Position numbers and translations under genes: made by a program
In this document: positions 8,385 to 17,520 of the stretch, piece by piece
Position numbering within the stretch: position 1 is the first letter of the stretch
How the letters are laid out: every line of letters begins with the position of its first letter
Assembly (NCBI GenBank): GCA_959605275.1
Contig: CAUHFD010000004.1
Coordinates: forward strand, 1-37,176
Reading direction: 5' to 3'
Length of the DNA stretch: 37,176 nucleotides
Source: an uncultured Eubacteriales bacterium
Lineage (GTDB): Bacteria > Bacillota > Clostridia > Oscillospirales > Ruminococcaceae
The notes under the pieces: model-generated
The model's input: the letters and a program-made list of their open reading frames with translations, nothing else
Database searches by the model: none
Told to the model about the DNA's origin: nothing

Positions 8385-9632
8385 TTAGTTCCGTGCCGGA
8401 GCTGCCGGCAAACCAAGTTCTTTCCGCAATTTTGCAACTGCCCAACACCACCAGCAGCATTGCTCCCCGTTTCCTCCATCCGAAATCAGCCATTCACCAT
8501 CTCCGGGTGTCAAGTTTTCAGCAAGCAAATCGCAACGGTTTACCTCTTCTAAGAATAAAATCCAACTTAAAATACGGTCAAAATCACCGGTTCTCAAACA
8601 ATATACAATATCCCAGCCAATTCCTTTTCCCAAAATAGCCGGATTTATCTCTCCGTTTTCATCAAAATCAGTTGCCATATAATATTGACCGTTGGTATAA
8701 GGGGCTTTTCTCCATGTCTTTTTGCGGATATAATCAATCGTATTATCAAGTACTTCGGTATCCAGTGCCTCCCATTGGGCAGCAATCGGCGCCCAATTAA
8801 AGAAGCCCATGGCGCCAAACGGTCTTCCCCAGCCTCCGTCCGGAATGCGCATCTCCAGATAACACTTCTTTCCTGCCAGTTCCTGCGTCATATAAGTGTC
8901 TACTCCCTGCCGCAACAAGAAAATCCGTTCTTTCCAGAAATCTGCGCTTTCGGTGTCTCCTCTTTTCTCTGCAACCGCTGACATTGCCTCCAACGCCGCA
9001 CCCGCAAAGCTTTGCGTCAGAATATCAAAGACGCTCCATCGGCGATTTCCCCTGCTGTGTTCGAAGGCACAGTTGAAGACAAGACACAGACTTTCCGGCG
9101 GAAACATATGCGGATAAAGTTCTCTGGGACAGTTCGGCTCATAATAAAAATACGGCTGATTCATTAACGCGTTAAGATAGCCCTTGACATCCGAATAATA
9201 TTCTTCCTCAAACGCATGGGAAGCCTTTCCGCTCAAGACTAATCTTGCCCATGCCAATATGACATGAAGTGATCCGTCAGCTTGATCATCCCGGCTGAAA
9301 TTTTGAATCGTTTCTCCGTTTTCTCCATAAGAAACCTGAAAAGCAATGTGTGGAATTCTTCCCAATCCCATCCGACGCGCCGAATCCAATGCAAATCGAA
9401 TGATTTTTTCACTGGTTTCATATTCTCCGGTTTCTCGTAAAAGTGCATCGACAGCACCGGTAGTACGGCAAAACATGACGGCTCCATACCCGCCCTCTCC
9501 GACCGATTCCGGATAACAACCGTTTTCTGCGACTCTGTCCAATAAACTGTAATAAGTATTGCGATAAATCTCTGCAATTTTACCTGCCTCGAGATGCTTT
9601 TTGATAAGTTCCTTTGCTTCAGTCTGCCGCAT
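8385..9632 (-). CDS. Putative alpha/alpha-barrel (six-hairpin) glycosidase-like protein, family not recognised
   Basis: This 415-residue protein has no signal peptide. It is almost wholly helical, with aromatic-rich helix ends typical of alpha/alpha toroid glycosidases. Candidate active-site carboxylates lie in NFSRDDQADG (111-120) and GDGEWLISDGGNGEQCCWWC (377-396), plus ATDFDENGEINP and GKGIGWDIVYCLRTGDFD. Such D and E clusters near opposite ends fit inverting six-hairpin enzymes or epimerase-like folds, but I cannot name a family. It starts with ATG directly after the TAA stop of paralogue B, with AAAGGAG inside that gene's last codons, so the two are translationally coupled. That suggests a joint cytosolic step. 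Confidence 0.75.
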   Translation of the reverse strand: MRQTEAKELIKKHLEAGKIAEIYRNTYYSLLDRVAENGCYPESVGEGGYGAVMFCRTTGAVDALLRETGEYETSEKIIRFALDSARRMGLGRIPHIAFQVSYGENGETIQNFSRDDQADGSLHVILAWARLVLSGKASHAFEEEYYSDVKGYLNALMNQPYFYYEPNCPRELYPHMFPPESLCLVFNCAFEHSRGNRRWSVFDILTQSFAGAALEAMSAVAEKRGDTESADFWKERIFLLRQGVDTYMTQELAGKKCYLEMRIPDGGWGRPFGAMGFFNWAPIAAQWEALDTEVLDNTIDYIRKKTWRKAPYTNGQYYMATDFDENGEINPAILGKGIGWDIVYCLRTGDFDRILSWILFLEEVNRCDLLAENLTPGDGEWLISDGGNGEQCCWWCWAVAKLRKELGLPAAPARN

Positions 9633-11030
9633 TTACTTTTCTCCTTTATTTGTTTTTCCGTTTTCGGCATTCAAAAAGATATTCCGAATCACATTTTCCT
9701 GATTAAATCCGTTTGGGCAGGCGTCACTTTGCATATTGGCACGATATTCGTGCTCCGAAGCAAGAATATAGCTGCCGTCAGATTGTTTTTCGGTGCGGAT
9801 TCCTTCGTATTCGGTATATTGTTCAAAAGCAGCTTGATTAAATTTATCACCCGGCTGATAGCGGCAAACCGGCGCATCTCCGTCACAGCACAGAATGCGT
9901 TTCAACTGCGGCTGCAAGAAATAAACCTGATTACCGTTTTTATCTAATCTGGTGGACTTAAGCATCTGATCACAATACAGCAGGAACTCATTTCGATACC
10001 ACTCGGGCTGAGTGGCAAACCATGTAATGTCATCATATCCCCACGGACTGTAATTTTCATTATATTCTCCGACCGGACCCGGTCTGCCGTAATTGTCAAA
10101 CTCAATAATGGTCAGACAATTGTCAATAGAAAATCCCAGCGGATGTTCTCCGCCCTCGCTTCTGCCGATCCAAGTACAGTCATTTTCGGTCACATCGCAC
10201 AATTTACATTTCAGTGCCCCGTCTTCTTTTACGCTGTCAATCGGCACCATGCCGGCTCCTACCACATCGATCAGCAACCGATCCCCGATTTTCATACATT
10301 TACTGCCGAAAACAGTGTGACAGTCAAAAAGCACTATTCCGCGGCGGGCATGTTTTTTCGCGTATGCTCTTGCCAGAGTGGTCACGCGATCCCATCCGCT
10401 GTAAAACTCCCATCGATTACCAGTATCTTTTTCTGCCTGCCCCAGATGTACAGCCTCAAAACCGGCATCAATATAGCGGCAGATGCAGTAGTAAAAATAC
10501 ATCTGTGTTTCAATGCTGCCGATAAAAGGCCATGAAGCTTCTTTGTTCCAATAGTCGCGGCTTCCCCAATTATCCCAGCAGGTCTCCGGAAACTCAAAAT
10601 CCTCCGGAAAGCACATTTTTTCCCAATTAAAACGGCGATTTTCCACAGGCAGTCCAAAATCTTCAAACACCCAAGCCGGAATTTGCTGACTTTCTACCGT
10701 CCCGCGGTATATAATTTCAAAAACACCCGCCTGCAAAATAATTTCCGGATCAGCCTGATGAACCAAATCTGCATTCTTCGCCGCTTCGCGATAATGTTCT
10801 TCCACCTGTTGCTCCGACAGATTGCCCATCCAGGAAAAATGTGCGGCTCTGCCGATAAACTTCGCCCCTACATTTCGGACCATACGGAGATCCTCTTCAA
10901 ACAGCGGATCGCCAATACAGAGCATCTGATGAGTCACTGCACGGGACAAATAACGGCGCAGTACGCTTTCTGTCATTGAGCCATCAAAATAAAAAGGGGA
11001 TGTTTTGTCATATTGATTCTTATTACCCAT
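9633..11030 (-). CDS. Cytosolic protein of unrecognised family (paralogue B)
   Basis: This 465-residue protein starts at MGNKNQYDKTSPF. The frame could extend to 11090, but that would overlap the upstream permease, and a ribosome site AGAAAGGA precedes ATG 11030. It lacks both the signal peptide and the C-terminal anchor of its paralogues at 4021 and 22520, so it is just the core domain. Shared blocks are FDGSMTESVLRRYLSRAVTH (15-34), ADPEIILQAGVFE (93-105), AVHLGQAEK (193-201), HARRGIVLFDCHT (227-239), GRSEGGEHPLGF (289-300), IEFDNYG (309-315), TQPEWYRNEF (340-349) and QSDACPNGFNQE (434-445). It is coupled to the alpha/alpha-barrel gene downstream. Function unknown. The natural reading is an intracellular enzyme acting on fragments of the substrate cut outside by its secreted relatives. 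Confidence 0.85.
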   Translation of the reverse strand: MGNKNQYDKTSPFYFDGSMTESVLRRYLSRAVTHQMLCIGDPLFEEDLRMVRNVGAKFIGRAAHFSWMGNLSEQQVEEHYREAAKNADLVHQADPEIILQAGVFEIIYRGTVESQQIPAWVFEDFGLPVENRRFNWEKMCFPEDFEFPETCWDNWGSRDYWNKEASWPFIGSIETQMYFYYCICRYIDAGFEAVHLGQAEKDTGNRWEFYSGWDRVTTLARAYAKKHARRGIVLFDCHTVFGSKCMKIGDRLLIDVVGAGMVPIDSVKEDGALKCKLCDVTENDCTWIGRSEGGEHPLGFSIDNCLTIIEFDNYGRPGPVGEYNENYSPWGYDDITWFATQPEWYRNEFLLYCDQMLKSTRLDKNGNQVYFLQPQLKRILCCDGDAPVCRYQPGDKFNQAAFEQYTEYEGIRTEKQSDGSYILASEHEYRANMQSDACPNGFNQENVIRNIFLNAENGKTNKGEK

Positions 11031-11059
11031 TTTTATGACCATTCCTTTCTGAGCTTTTG
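11031..11059 (-). promoter_or_regulatory. Extended ribosome-binding leader, near-identical to one at 36713-36741
   Basis: On the minus strand this gap holds CAAAAGCTC followed by AGAAAGGAATGGTCATAAAA and the ATG of paralogue B. A copy differing at one of 29 positions precedes the ABC ATPase gene 25 kb away. AGAAAGGA-AT-GGT resembles the full anti-16S sequence AGAAAGGAGGTGAT with AT inserted. Ribosome binding is its obvious role. Confidence 0.7.
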
Positions 11060-11064
11060 TCCTA

Positions 11065-12081
11065 TTAACCGACGATGCCGGTCCGCTCAATGCTTTCGGT
11101 AAAATATCTCTGCAAAAGAATATACATCACCAAAAGCGGCGCAATCGCAACCACTGCCGCAGCTTGTGTCACCGGGATTCGTTCAATCTCCCGAATACCG
11201 GAGCTTGTATCCGATATCGCGCTCTTTATGCCTTGCAGGAAGCTGGAAACCGTCTGTAAGTTGTCAAAGTGAATCACGCTGAAATAGCTGTCGTTCCAAT
11301 ACCATACAATGGAAAACAATGTAACAGTAAGAATCGCTGCTCCGGCAAGCGGCATCATAATGACGGCAAAAGTGCGAAGCCGCCCGCATCCGTCAATATA
11401 TGCGGCATCTTGCAGTTCCTCCGGCAAGCCACGGAAAAACTGAATGAAGATAAAGATGAACAATCCGGATTTAATGCCGTTTCCCAATAAAGCCGGTAAA
11501 AAGTATGCCCACAAAGTATCTCGCAAGCTGACTGTAAGAGGACTGCCGGTAAATAAACCGATGATTTGCCCGATCCCGAAAAAGTCAAACCGCTGGAAAT
11601 CCATCATTGAGGGGATGGTGACAACCTGCGGCGGCACGATGATGGTCAACAGCAAAATGCCGAAGAGAATCTTTTTGCCGGGAAAACGAAATCGTGCAAA
11701 ACCATAGCCTGCCAACATGCAGGATATCAGCTGACACAGTGTCCCTATTATTGTAATGATAACTGTTTGCCACAAAGCTGCAGTTAAGTCCAGTTTTTCA
11801 AACACAAGACGAAATGACGACAATGTAAAATGTTTCGGAATCCAGACCACGGTGGGATCATACAACTCAGAGGGATTCCGGAATGCGATACTTATCATGA
11901 TCAGCAGTGGATATAGCAACACAAGGCACAGGCTGAACAGAAATATTGCCCGACCGACAGAAAACAATACCCGCCAGATCTTTTTGACCCGACGCTTGTT
12001 TTTTCGCGCCGAAGATGTTTCCCCTGCCCATAATTGCTCCACCCCGGATTGCCATCCGGAAATAACCTGATTCATCTTCAT
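11065..12081 (-). CDS. Carbohydrate ABC transporter permease (MalG/LacG type)
   Basis: 338 residues with about six membrane helices, after a cytosolic N-terminus of some 40 residues that is longer than usual. The EAA loop that contacts the ATPase is EELQDAAYIDGCGRLRTF followed by MMPLAG. A MalG-type periplasmic-side loop (NPSELYDPTVVWIPKHFTLS) follows the first helix. ATG is preceded by AAAGGAAAGGA. It pairs with the permease at 12187 to form a CUT1-type oligosaccharide importer. The likely binding protein is one of the two in the locus (24493 or 19430). No ATPase gene is nearby, so a shared MsmX/MsmK-like ATPase is expected. Confidence 0.93.
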   Translation of the reverse strand: MKMNQVISGWQSGVEQLWAGETSSARKNKRRVKKIWRVLFSVGRAIFLFSLCLVLLYPLLIMISIAFRNPSELYDPTVVWIPKHFTLSSFRLVFEKLDLTAALWQTVIITIIGTLCQLISCMLAGYGFARFRFPGKKILFGILLLTIIVPPQVVTIPSMMDFQRFDFFGIGQIIGLFTGSPLTVSLRDTLWAYFLPALLGNGIKSGLFIFIFIQFFRGLPEELQDAAYIDGCGRLRTFAVIMMPLAGAAILTVTLFSIVWYWNDSYFSVIHFDNLQTVSSFLQGIKSAISDTSSGIREIERIPVTQAAAVVAIAPLLVMYILLQRYFTESIERTGIVG

Positions 12082-12102
12082 GACAAATTCCTTTCCTTTG
12101 TT

Positions 12103-12182
12103 TCGGACTGTTGTAAACAGAACCGACGTATTTCATATAGGAAAACGCAAGCACACGGCTTCTGAAAAACAATAAGAGCCGT
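12103..12182. repeat. Two small hairpins between permease genes
   Basis: The 105-bp gap between two permease genes holds TCGG-A-CTGTT (12103-12112) pairing with AACAG-AA-CCGA (12116-12126). It also holds ACGGCT (12155-12160) pairing with AGCCGT (12177-12182). Neither is followed by a U-run on the minus strand. They may be mRNA processing or stability elements; evidence is limited to the pairing. Confidence 0.35.
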
Positions 12183-12186
12183 TTTT

Positions 12187-13095
12187 CTATTTCTGCATAT
12201 AAAACGCGCGTCGGTTAATAATCAAATAAATCACAATAATAATCAAAAAGACAACTAAAAAATAACTGGTACCCAAAGCAGCCGCATAAGACAAATGCAA
12301 ACTTTGCGTCTGCGACACAATCTGACGGATAATAGTATTCGAATAATCGGTAAACCCGTCAATTACGGTATAAATGGTATTCAGCAGCAATATCGGTGTA
12401 ATCATCGGGAAAGTGATCCTCCAAAACTTCTCCCATCCCGAAGCACCTTCTACATCCGCGGCTTCATATAAATGGTTCGGAACATTTTGCAGTCCTGCCA
12501 AAAACAACAAGATTTGGATACCTGATTTCCAGGACAGATTAAAAATCTCACTGACCAAAGTAGAAAACATCGTGGTGATTTCCTCTGAAAGTCCGATTTG
12601 TACAAGTATCTCTTCCATAGAAGTTGCCTGAAACATCATAGAGGCACTTTCTCCCGACATCATAAGCTGAGCAATAGATTCTCCGTTGATAATGTCCAAA
12701 ACCGGTCCCGTCGCAATAATAACCGGAAGGAAGAAAATAGCGCGTACCAACGTTCTTCCGTGAAACTTACTTTTCAAGATCAAAGCAACAAAAATGCTGA
12801 AAAAGATAATAAAAACAGAAGTTCCGAAAATACCTAATATAGACTCAAAAAAGCTGCGGATAAAAGTCGTATCTTCGGTAAAAACACGTTGGAAAACACG
12901 AAAGCCGGCAAATTCACTGTCGCGAAGGGCACCGGTATTCGGTACCTCAAAAAAAGAATACAGTATCACTGTTACAAAAGGCTTAATGAAAAAGTAAATT
13001 GTTCCTATCAACCACGGCAAGATAAACAACAATCCTGCAACAGCGTCCTTATGGCTGAGCGTCGCCATAAACTTGCGCTTTTCAGACTTATTCAA
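12187..13095 (-). CDS. Carbohydrate ABC transporter permease (MalF type)
   Basis: 302 residues, six predicted membrane helices beginning at AGLLFILPWLIGTIYFF. The EAA loop reads LYEAADVEGASGWEKFWRI. The frame opens with TTG at 13095, overlapping the end of the DUF5696 gene by 8 bp and preceded by a moderate AGGCAGGG ribosome site. The next ATG (13068) has no ribosome site, so a TTG start with translational coupling is preferred. Partner of the permease at 11065. Confidence 0.92.
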   Translation of the reverse strand: MNKSEKRKFMATLSHKDAVAGLLFILPWLIGTIYFFIKPFVTVILYSFFEVPNTGALRDSEFAGFRVFQRVFTEDTTFIRSFFESILGIFGTSVFIIFFSIFVALILKSKFHGRTLVRAIFFLPVIIATGPVLDIINGESIAQLMMSGESASMMFQATSMEEILVQIGLSEEITTMFSTLVSEIFNLSWKSGIQILLFLAGLQNVPNHLYEAADVEGASGWEKFWRITFPMITPILLLNTIYTVIDGFTDYSNTIIRQIVSQTQSLHLSYAAALGTSYFLVVFLIIIVIYLIINRRAFYMQK

Positions 13096-15391
13096 GAATC
13101 ATCCCTGCCTTTCGTATTACATAGCTTTTCGGCTCCGCTTTCACTGGACCATCTGTTACCATGCTGTTCGAAGTGTTGATCCACAGCTCGCCGTCTCCCT
13201 CAAAATAACTGACGGTCAAACCGCTTTTCCTCTTTTCATATCCGATCAGCTTTCTGCTGCCAAGCTTTGTATAAACCTCCTGCAACTCCTTATACTGTGC
13301 TTGAATAGTCGGCAGCCATTTGCCATAATCAGATCCGATCCAGGAGTCATATGCCGTACCTTTTACCACTTCGCTTTCCGAATGATAATTTAACGAATAG
13401 TGAAGATCTCCTCCTGTCTCCATCACCTTGAGCAAGGCAAGCTCGGGATCATCAGAAAGATTAATGGCTTTTCCGGTGTAAGAAATCGCCCCGGATATTA
13501 CCATCTGATAAAAAGGCACTCCATAATCCAGCATATCAAATCCGCTGTTTTCCGGCAGATTAACCAATTGTTTTGCATAAACTGCATTCGGAAAAAAGGC
13601 TTCATCCAGCATTAAATCATTTTTCCCCGATAGCTCTTTTATTAAATCATGGTATTTCTGAGCTCCTGCCCAAGGCTCTATCTGATCGTTTTTATTGCTG
13701 TAATCCGATGTCACCGCCCCGGAAATGGTACTAAGCGACAAACCGGAAATTCCCAGCTTTTGATAAGATTTCAGAAAAGAAGCCGCCGTTTTCTCCAATT
13801 TTTGAAAATTAATCACATACCATGAATCGCGGTTTTGATCCTGTGTAAACAAATTACGTTTATACGGATAATAGCGATTGACTTCCCGATTCATATTCCG
13901 GGTAACATCAAAATACTGTTGAAAAGGATAATTTGTCCTGGTGAAAGTCGTCAAGTCAATATCGGGATAAAACCCAATATTCTGCTCCGAAGTGTATGTC
14001 GCCAGTTTCAGAAAATCTTTCTTTCCGCCCAATTTGGATTCCGGCACCGCTTTATCCGGTATTTTGCCTTCTACCGAGCGCTTATCCCACTCCAGATAAC
14101 GAAGGTTGAGCTGATTCACACCGTTTTCAACCAACTTCTGTGTAATCGTAAGCGCCTCATCAAAAGCGGTCGCTGTCATTTTTACATTGACCGGGAATCC
14201 AAGCACTGACTTTTTTCGGGTAACTGCACCCAGATAATCAATATAAACCGCCGCAGTATCTTGCCCCGCGGAGAAGCTGCTCTGTAATTTTAAGTAGTCC
14301 CGGTAAACCGATGCCATGCCGGACAAATCTGCATCATCTCCGGACAAAAACCAATACCGGTTCTCCAGCGTCTGAATGGTTGGTGCCGTTTCCTGATAAA
14401 CATTAAAGGTTTTCGTGCCCTGCCAACCCTGATCCAGTGAATAATTTGTTATTTTGCGAACCGAAAAGTCATTCCATACCGTGTTATAACCCGATTCCAC
14501 TCCGGAAACCGCCGCATTAATGGTACTTTGCGCCGCGCCCTCTGTAATGACCGTAAACATGGCGCTTCCGTTTTTTTGTAATCCAAACACCGGCATATAG
14601 ATCTTTTCCAGAGTAGTGACCTCTGATTTTGCAATTTCGCCCGCATCGCCGCCGTATACCGGCTGACTGTACGCGCTATATGCGGTTTTTCCATTGTTTA
14701 AAGTCATCACCGCTCCGGATCCGTCCGGTATCAAAGCAAATCCCTTGTCCTTATCAGATGCAGCACAGAAATAAGGCAGCATGGAAACGGAAAACAAATC
14801 ATAAGAGGATCTTTCCTCAATCGCATCCACCGCAATTTTAGCAGTCATACTGCCATCATCATTCAATAAAACGGTAAACGGGACTGTAATGTCCACTGCG
14901 GGAAAAGTAAAGTTAAACCGCAATCCGTTTTTCAGTTTTTGCAGCTTCAGTCCGTCCATATCTACGCTGTCCGATTTGCTGTTAAGCGTTACCATCGTAT
15001 CATTTTCTTCGTCATGATAGGTAATAGACAGCAATGATTGCATCAATGTGATTTTCAGCGAAACGGGATCGTCCGCAGCGTCCAATGGATTACTGTACCA
15101 AATTTGTCCGTCCGCTTTGTTTGCCACAGCAAAAGTACCGGTATATTCTCCCGAAGTTGCACAGTAAAGCCGCAGCGCTTGATTTTCATGTGTCAGAATA
15201 TAACCCTGCTCTGACAGTACAGCGAGTTCTGCATCGGTACTGCCGATTTCACTGCCAATATTTTCGGTTCCTGCATCAGAAGCTTCATCTCCGACCGGAG
15301 CAGCGGGAAAAGAACTGATACAAACACATAGGAGTATTATTGTTATCAGCGCTTGTCTTCCCAACCTGAGCAATTGATATTTTTTCTTCAT
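13088..15391 (-). CDS. DUF5696 exported protein, possible glycoside-hydrolase-like
   Basis: 767 residues. The N-terminal signal or anchor is KKKYQLLRLGRQ plus a hydrophobic stretch. A beta-rich domain of about 50-370 (QGYILTHENQALRLY, DGQIWYSNP, GFALIPDGSGAVM, MPVFGLQKNGSAMF) is followed by a predicted TIM-barrel-like half (about 370-700) with GVNQLNLRYLEWDKR, IGFYPDIDLTTF, GISGLSLSTISGA, LMLDEAFFPNAVY and DMLDYGVPFYQMV. I recognise the pattern as DUF5696, which I recall beside Yip1-like proteins and sugar permeases in Firmicutes. No activity is established to my knowledge. DEAF and nearby carboxylates are candidate catalytic residues. Its last bases overlap the next permease, so it is probably part of the uptake machinery or an extracellular enzyme feeding it. 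Confidence 0.8.
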   Translation of the reverse strand: MKKKYQLLRLGRQALITIILLCVCISSFPAAPVGDEASDAGTENIGSEIGSTDAELAVLSEQGYILTHENQALRLYCATSGEYTGTFAVANKADGQIWYSNPLDAADDPVSLKITLMQSLLSITYHDEENDTMVTLNSKSDSVDMDGLKLQKLKNGLRFNFTFPAVDITVPFTVLLNDDGSMTAKIAVDAIEERSSYDLFSVSMLPYFCAASDKDKGFALIPDGSGAVMTLNNGKTAYSAYSQPVYGGDAGEIAKSEVTTLEKIYMPVFGLQKNGSAMFTVITEGAAQSTINAAVSGVESGYNTVWNDFSVRKITNYSLDQGWQGTKTFNVYQETAPTIQTLENRYWFLSGDDADLSGMASVYRDYLKLQSSFSAGQDTAAVYIDYLGAVTRKKSVLGFPVNVKMTATAFDEALTITQKLVENGVNQLNLRYLEWDKRSVEGKIPDKAVPESKLGGKKDFLKLATYTSEQNIGFYPDIDLTTFTRTNYPFQQYFDVTRNMNREVNRYYPYKRNLFTQDQNRDSWYVINFQKLEKTAASFLKSYQKLGISGLSLSTISGAVTSDYSNKNDQIEPWAGAQKYHDLIKELSGKNDLMLDEAFFPNAVYAKQLVNLPENSGFDMLDYGVPFYQMVISGAISYTGKAINLSDDPELALLKVMETGGDLHYSLNYHSESEVVKGTAYDSWIGSDYGKWLPTIQAQYKELQEVYTKLGSRKLIGYEKRKSGLTVSYFEGDGELWINTSNSMVTDGPVKAEPKSYVIRKAGMILE

Positions 15392-15451
15392 TACAACCCA
15401 GCCTTTCCGGTTTCTCTATCCTAAGATCGTTTCTGCACAAATATTCACAAG

Positions 15452-17509
15452 TTACCTGATTCGATATATTAACTCGTTGGCGATAGAATTTACAAAAGCA
15501 TATGCCTGCTGTATCAAAGTAGCAACCAGTAACACCAGAAATACCACGATCAGCATCCCGACGACAGTCAAAAGCACCGATAAAATCGTTTGCCCAAAAC
15601 TGTAATCATGAATTCCGCTCAGCACGCCCAACAGCATACAAGCGCTCCAGATGATTCCCAACAACGAAATCCATTGCAAAAATACCGTTTCTTCCTCCAC
15701 CAACAGATGGCTAAGCGCTACGTACAGGAAATTGCAGGAAACATAAGGGATCAAACAATAGGAAGCGCTGATCCAGATATCTTTCATCTTTCCCTTGCCG
15801 TCCATCAACGTACACACGCCCCAGTTGGAAACTACACCGACCGCAAAAATCGGAACCGTACCCAAAAACAAAAGCCAAATATTCATCGTATCGACATTAT
15901 TTGTATTAAAACGAAATCCTGTCAATGCAAACCGGAATATCGTCGCCAAAAACCACAATCCCAAAATCAAGCAGGAAATCGGCATAGAACCGGCTTTTTT
16001 CAATTTCATTTCTTCTGCATTGTCAACCGGGTGCAGTAAAAATTTAAACGGGCTGATCCAGGTATGATGTTTCGCAGAATCCGTCTTTTTTCCTTTTCGG
16101 TTGAAAAACCAAATCAACAGGGCAATGATCAGTACTACCCCAAGGCAAATCCAAGGAAAATATTTTTGCAGCAACTCGTTTCGGTAGGATTGGAACGCGT
16201 CCGAATTTCCTTCTCTGTCGTTTCCCAACTTAAAATATTCTGTTGCTTCTTTAAATTTTTCCTCTGCCATCAGGGATTTGCCGATACTGATATAAGCGGT
16301 CATATAGTTATGATCATACTTGAGAACTTCCTCCCAAATACCATTGGCTTTTCCGTATTCGCCATCATTATAATAATATACCGCCTCTAAAACCTTTTCC
16401 CCGAAAGCGGTAGGAGACATAACCGTTAAATTGCCTTTCTGTGCATCCAAAATCAGCAGTCTGTCCCCTAATACTTCTATTGCGGAAGGATTTAAAAAAG
16501 TGCCTTGCTGTGTTCCGGTACCGCCCGAAATAAAGAGCAGCTCGCCCTCCGGATCATACTGAAAAATACGATTGTTTTGCTGATCAAGCACATTGATAAT
16601 CCCGCTGTCACTAACTGCTATATCGACAAACCGAGAAGTAGAAAGCTTTCCGTTTATATAAAGCTCTTCCAACTCCCCAAATTCCTCAGCCTCTAAGATA
16701 TCGCTTCCCATCGGATTCAGCTTTTTCACTTTCTTCTTGACCGTAGCTGTTTGTGTTACGGTAAAAATAAAATCTTTTTCATTGATATCAAAAGAGGTAA
16801 ATTCTTCGGGTATATATTTTGAAATCATATCTGCCTGCTCACTGGTCAGTATATTTTTCCAAAATCGGTCCAAAAGTAAGGAGCCTGTCACCTCAACCGT
16901 ATTGCTTCCGTAAAATCCGTCAAAATCACCTTGCTCCGTATACAAAAGCGCGCCCTGATACACCCCCGAAGCAGTGACATATATCGTGCCTGCGCTGTCC
17001 GCTAATACCTTCTGTGGCTTAAACTCCAAATCTTCTGCCAGCATATTGGTTTGAGGCTTTTCCAGTTTGTGCAGAATATGCCCGTTTTGATCACTAACCC
17101 AAACGCAGGCATTATTGGGATCCGCAATATAGATCAGATTCTTTTGATCAACAAATATTCCGGTCGGATTATTTAGAGTGATCTTTTCACTCTGATTGGT
17201 AAACTCCTGTATGATTTTCTGAAGCCCAAGCTTTTCATCCAATACAACAACGCGGTTGTTTCCGGAATCTAGGATATAAACCTGCCGATCTTTGGTGACA
17301 CACAGATCCTTTGGCTCTGACAAATTTCCGATTTCCGTTCCCAGCTCTGTTCCTGTGTAAACTGCCTCGGGCTGATAGCCAATCTGTGAAGGAACCGCCT
17401 CATCCCAATAATTATAGGTATACCCCTTATAGGAAGCTGCTGATACTGCCATGGAAAGAACAGAACAGAGTATTCCGCAGACCAACAGGGCGCATATGCG
17501 TTTTTTCAT
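15452..17509 (-). CDS. NHL-repeat / TPR / Yip1-like membrane protein
   Basis: 685 residues. A signal peptide (to about 25) is followed by NHL-type beta-propeller repeats, e.g. PKDLCVTKDRQVYILDSGNN, NPTGIFVDQKNLIYIADPNN and DIAVSDSGIINVLDQQNNR. A TPR-like helical pair follows (YYNDGEYGKANGIWEEVLK, SLMAEEKFKEATEYFKLGN), then a membrane helix (WICLGVVLIIALLIWFF). A C-terminal Yip1-like domain has about five membrane helices (ISCLILGLWFLATIFRF, LLFLGTVPIFAVGVVSNW). The propeller would face outside and the Yip1 part lies in the membrane. It may scaffold the binding protein and permeases (inference). The ribosome site is AGGAGG, and the gene starts 11 bp after the permease stop. Confidence 0.8.
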   Translation of the reverse strand: MKKRICALLVCGILCSVLSMAVSAASYKGYTYNYWDEAVPSQIGYQPEAVYTGTELGTEIGNLSEPKDLCVTKDRQVYILDSGNNRVVVLDEKLGLQKIIQEFTNQSEKITLNNPTGIFVDQKNLIYIADPNNACVWVSDQNGHILHKLEKPQTNMLAEDLEFKPQKVLADSAGTIYVTASGVYQGALLYTEQGDFDGFYGSNTVEVTGSLLLDRFWKNILTSEQADMISKYIPEEFTSFDINEKDFIFTVTQTATVKKKVKKLNPMGSDILEAEEFGELEELYINGKLSTSRFVDIAVSDSGIINVLDQQNNRIFQYDPEGELLFISGGTGTQQGTFLNPSAIEVLGDRLLILDAQKGNLTVMSPTAFGEKVLEAVYYYNDGEYGKANGIWEEVLKYDHNYMTAYISIGKSLMAEEKFKEATEYFKLGNDREGNSDAFQSYRNELLQKYFPWICLGVVLIIALLIWFFNRKGKKTDSAKHHTWISPFKFLLHPVDNAEEMKLKKAGSMPISCLILGLWFLATIFRFALTGFRFNTNNVDTMNIWLLFLGTVPIFAVGVVSNWGVCTLMDGKGKMKDIWISASYCLIPYVSCNFLYVALSHLLVEEETVFLQWISLLGIIWSACMLLGVLSGIHDYSFGQTILSVLLTVVGMLIVVFLVLLVATLIQQAYAFVNSIANELIYRIR

Positions 17510-17520
17510 CTGGAATCCTC

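Noticed and set aside
11031..11090. Longer N-terminus of paralogue B
   Set aside because: It overlaps the upstream permease, and the added 20 residues are not shared with its paralogues. A ribosome site fits ATG 11030.
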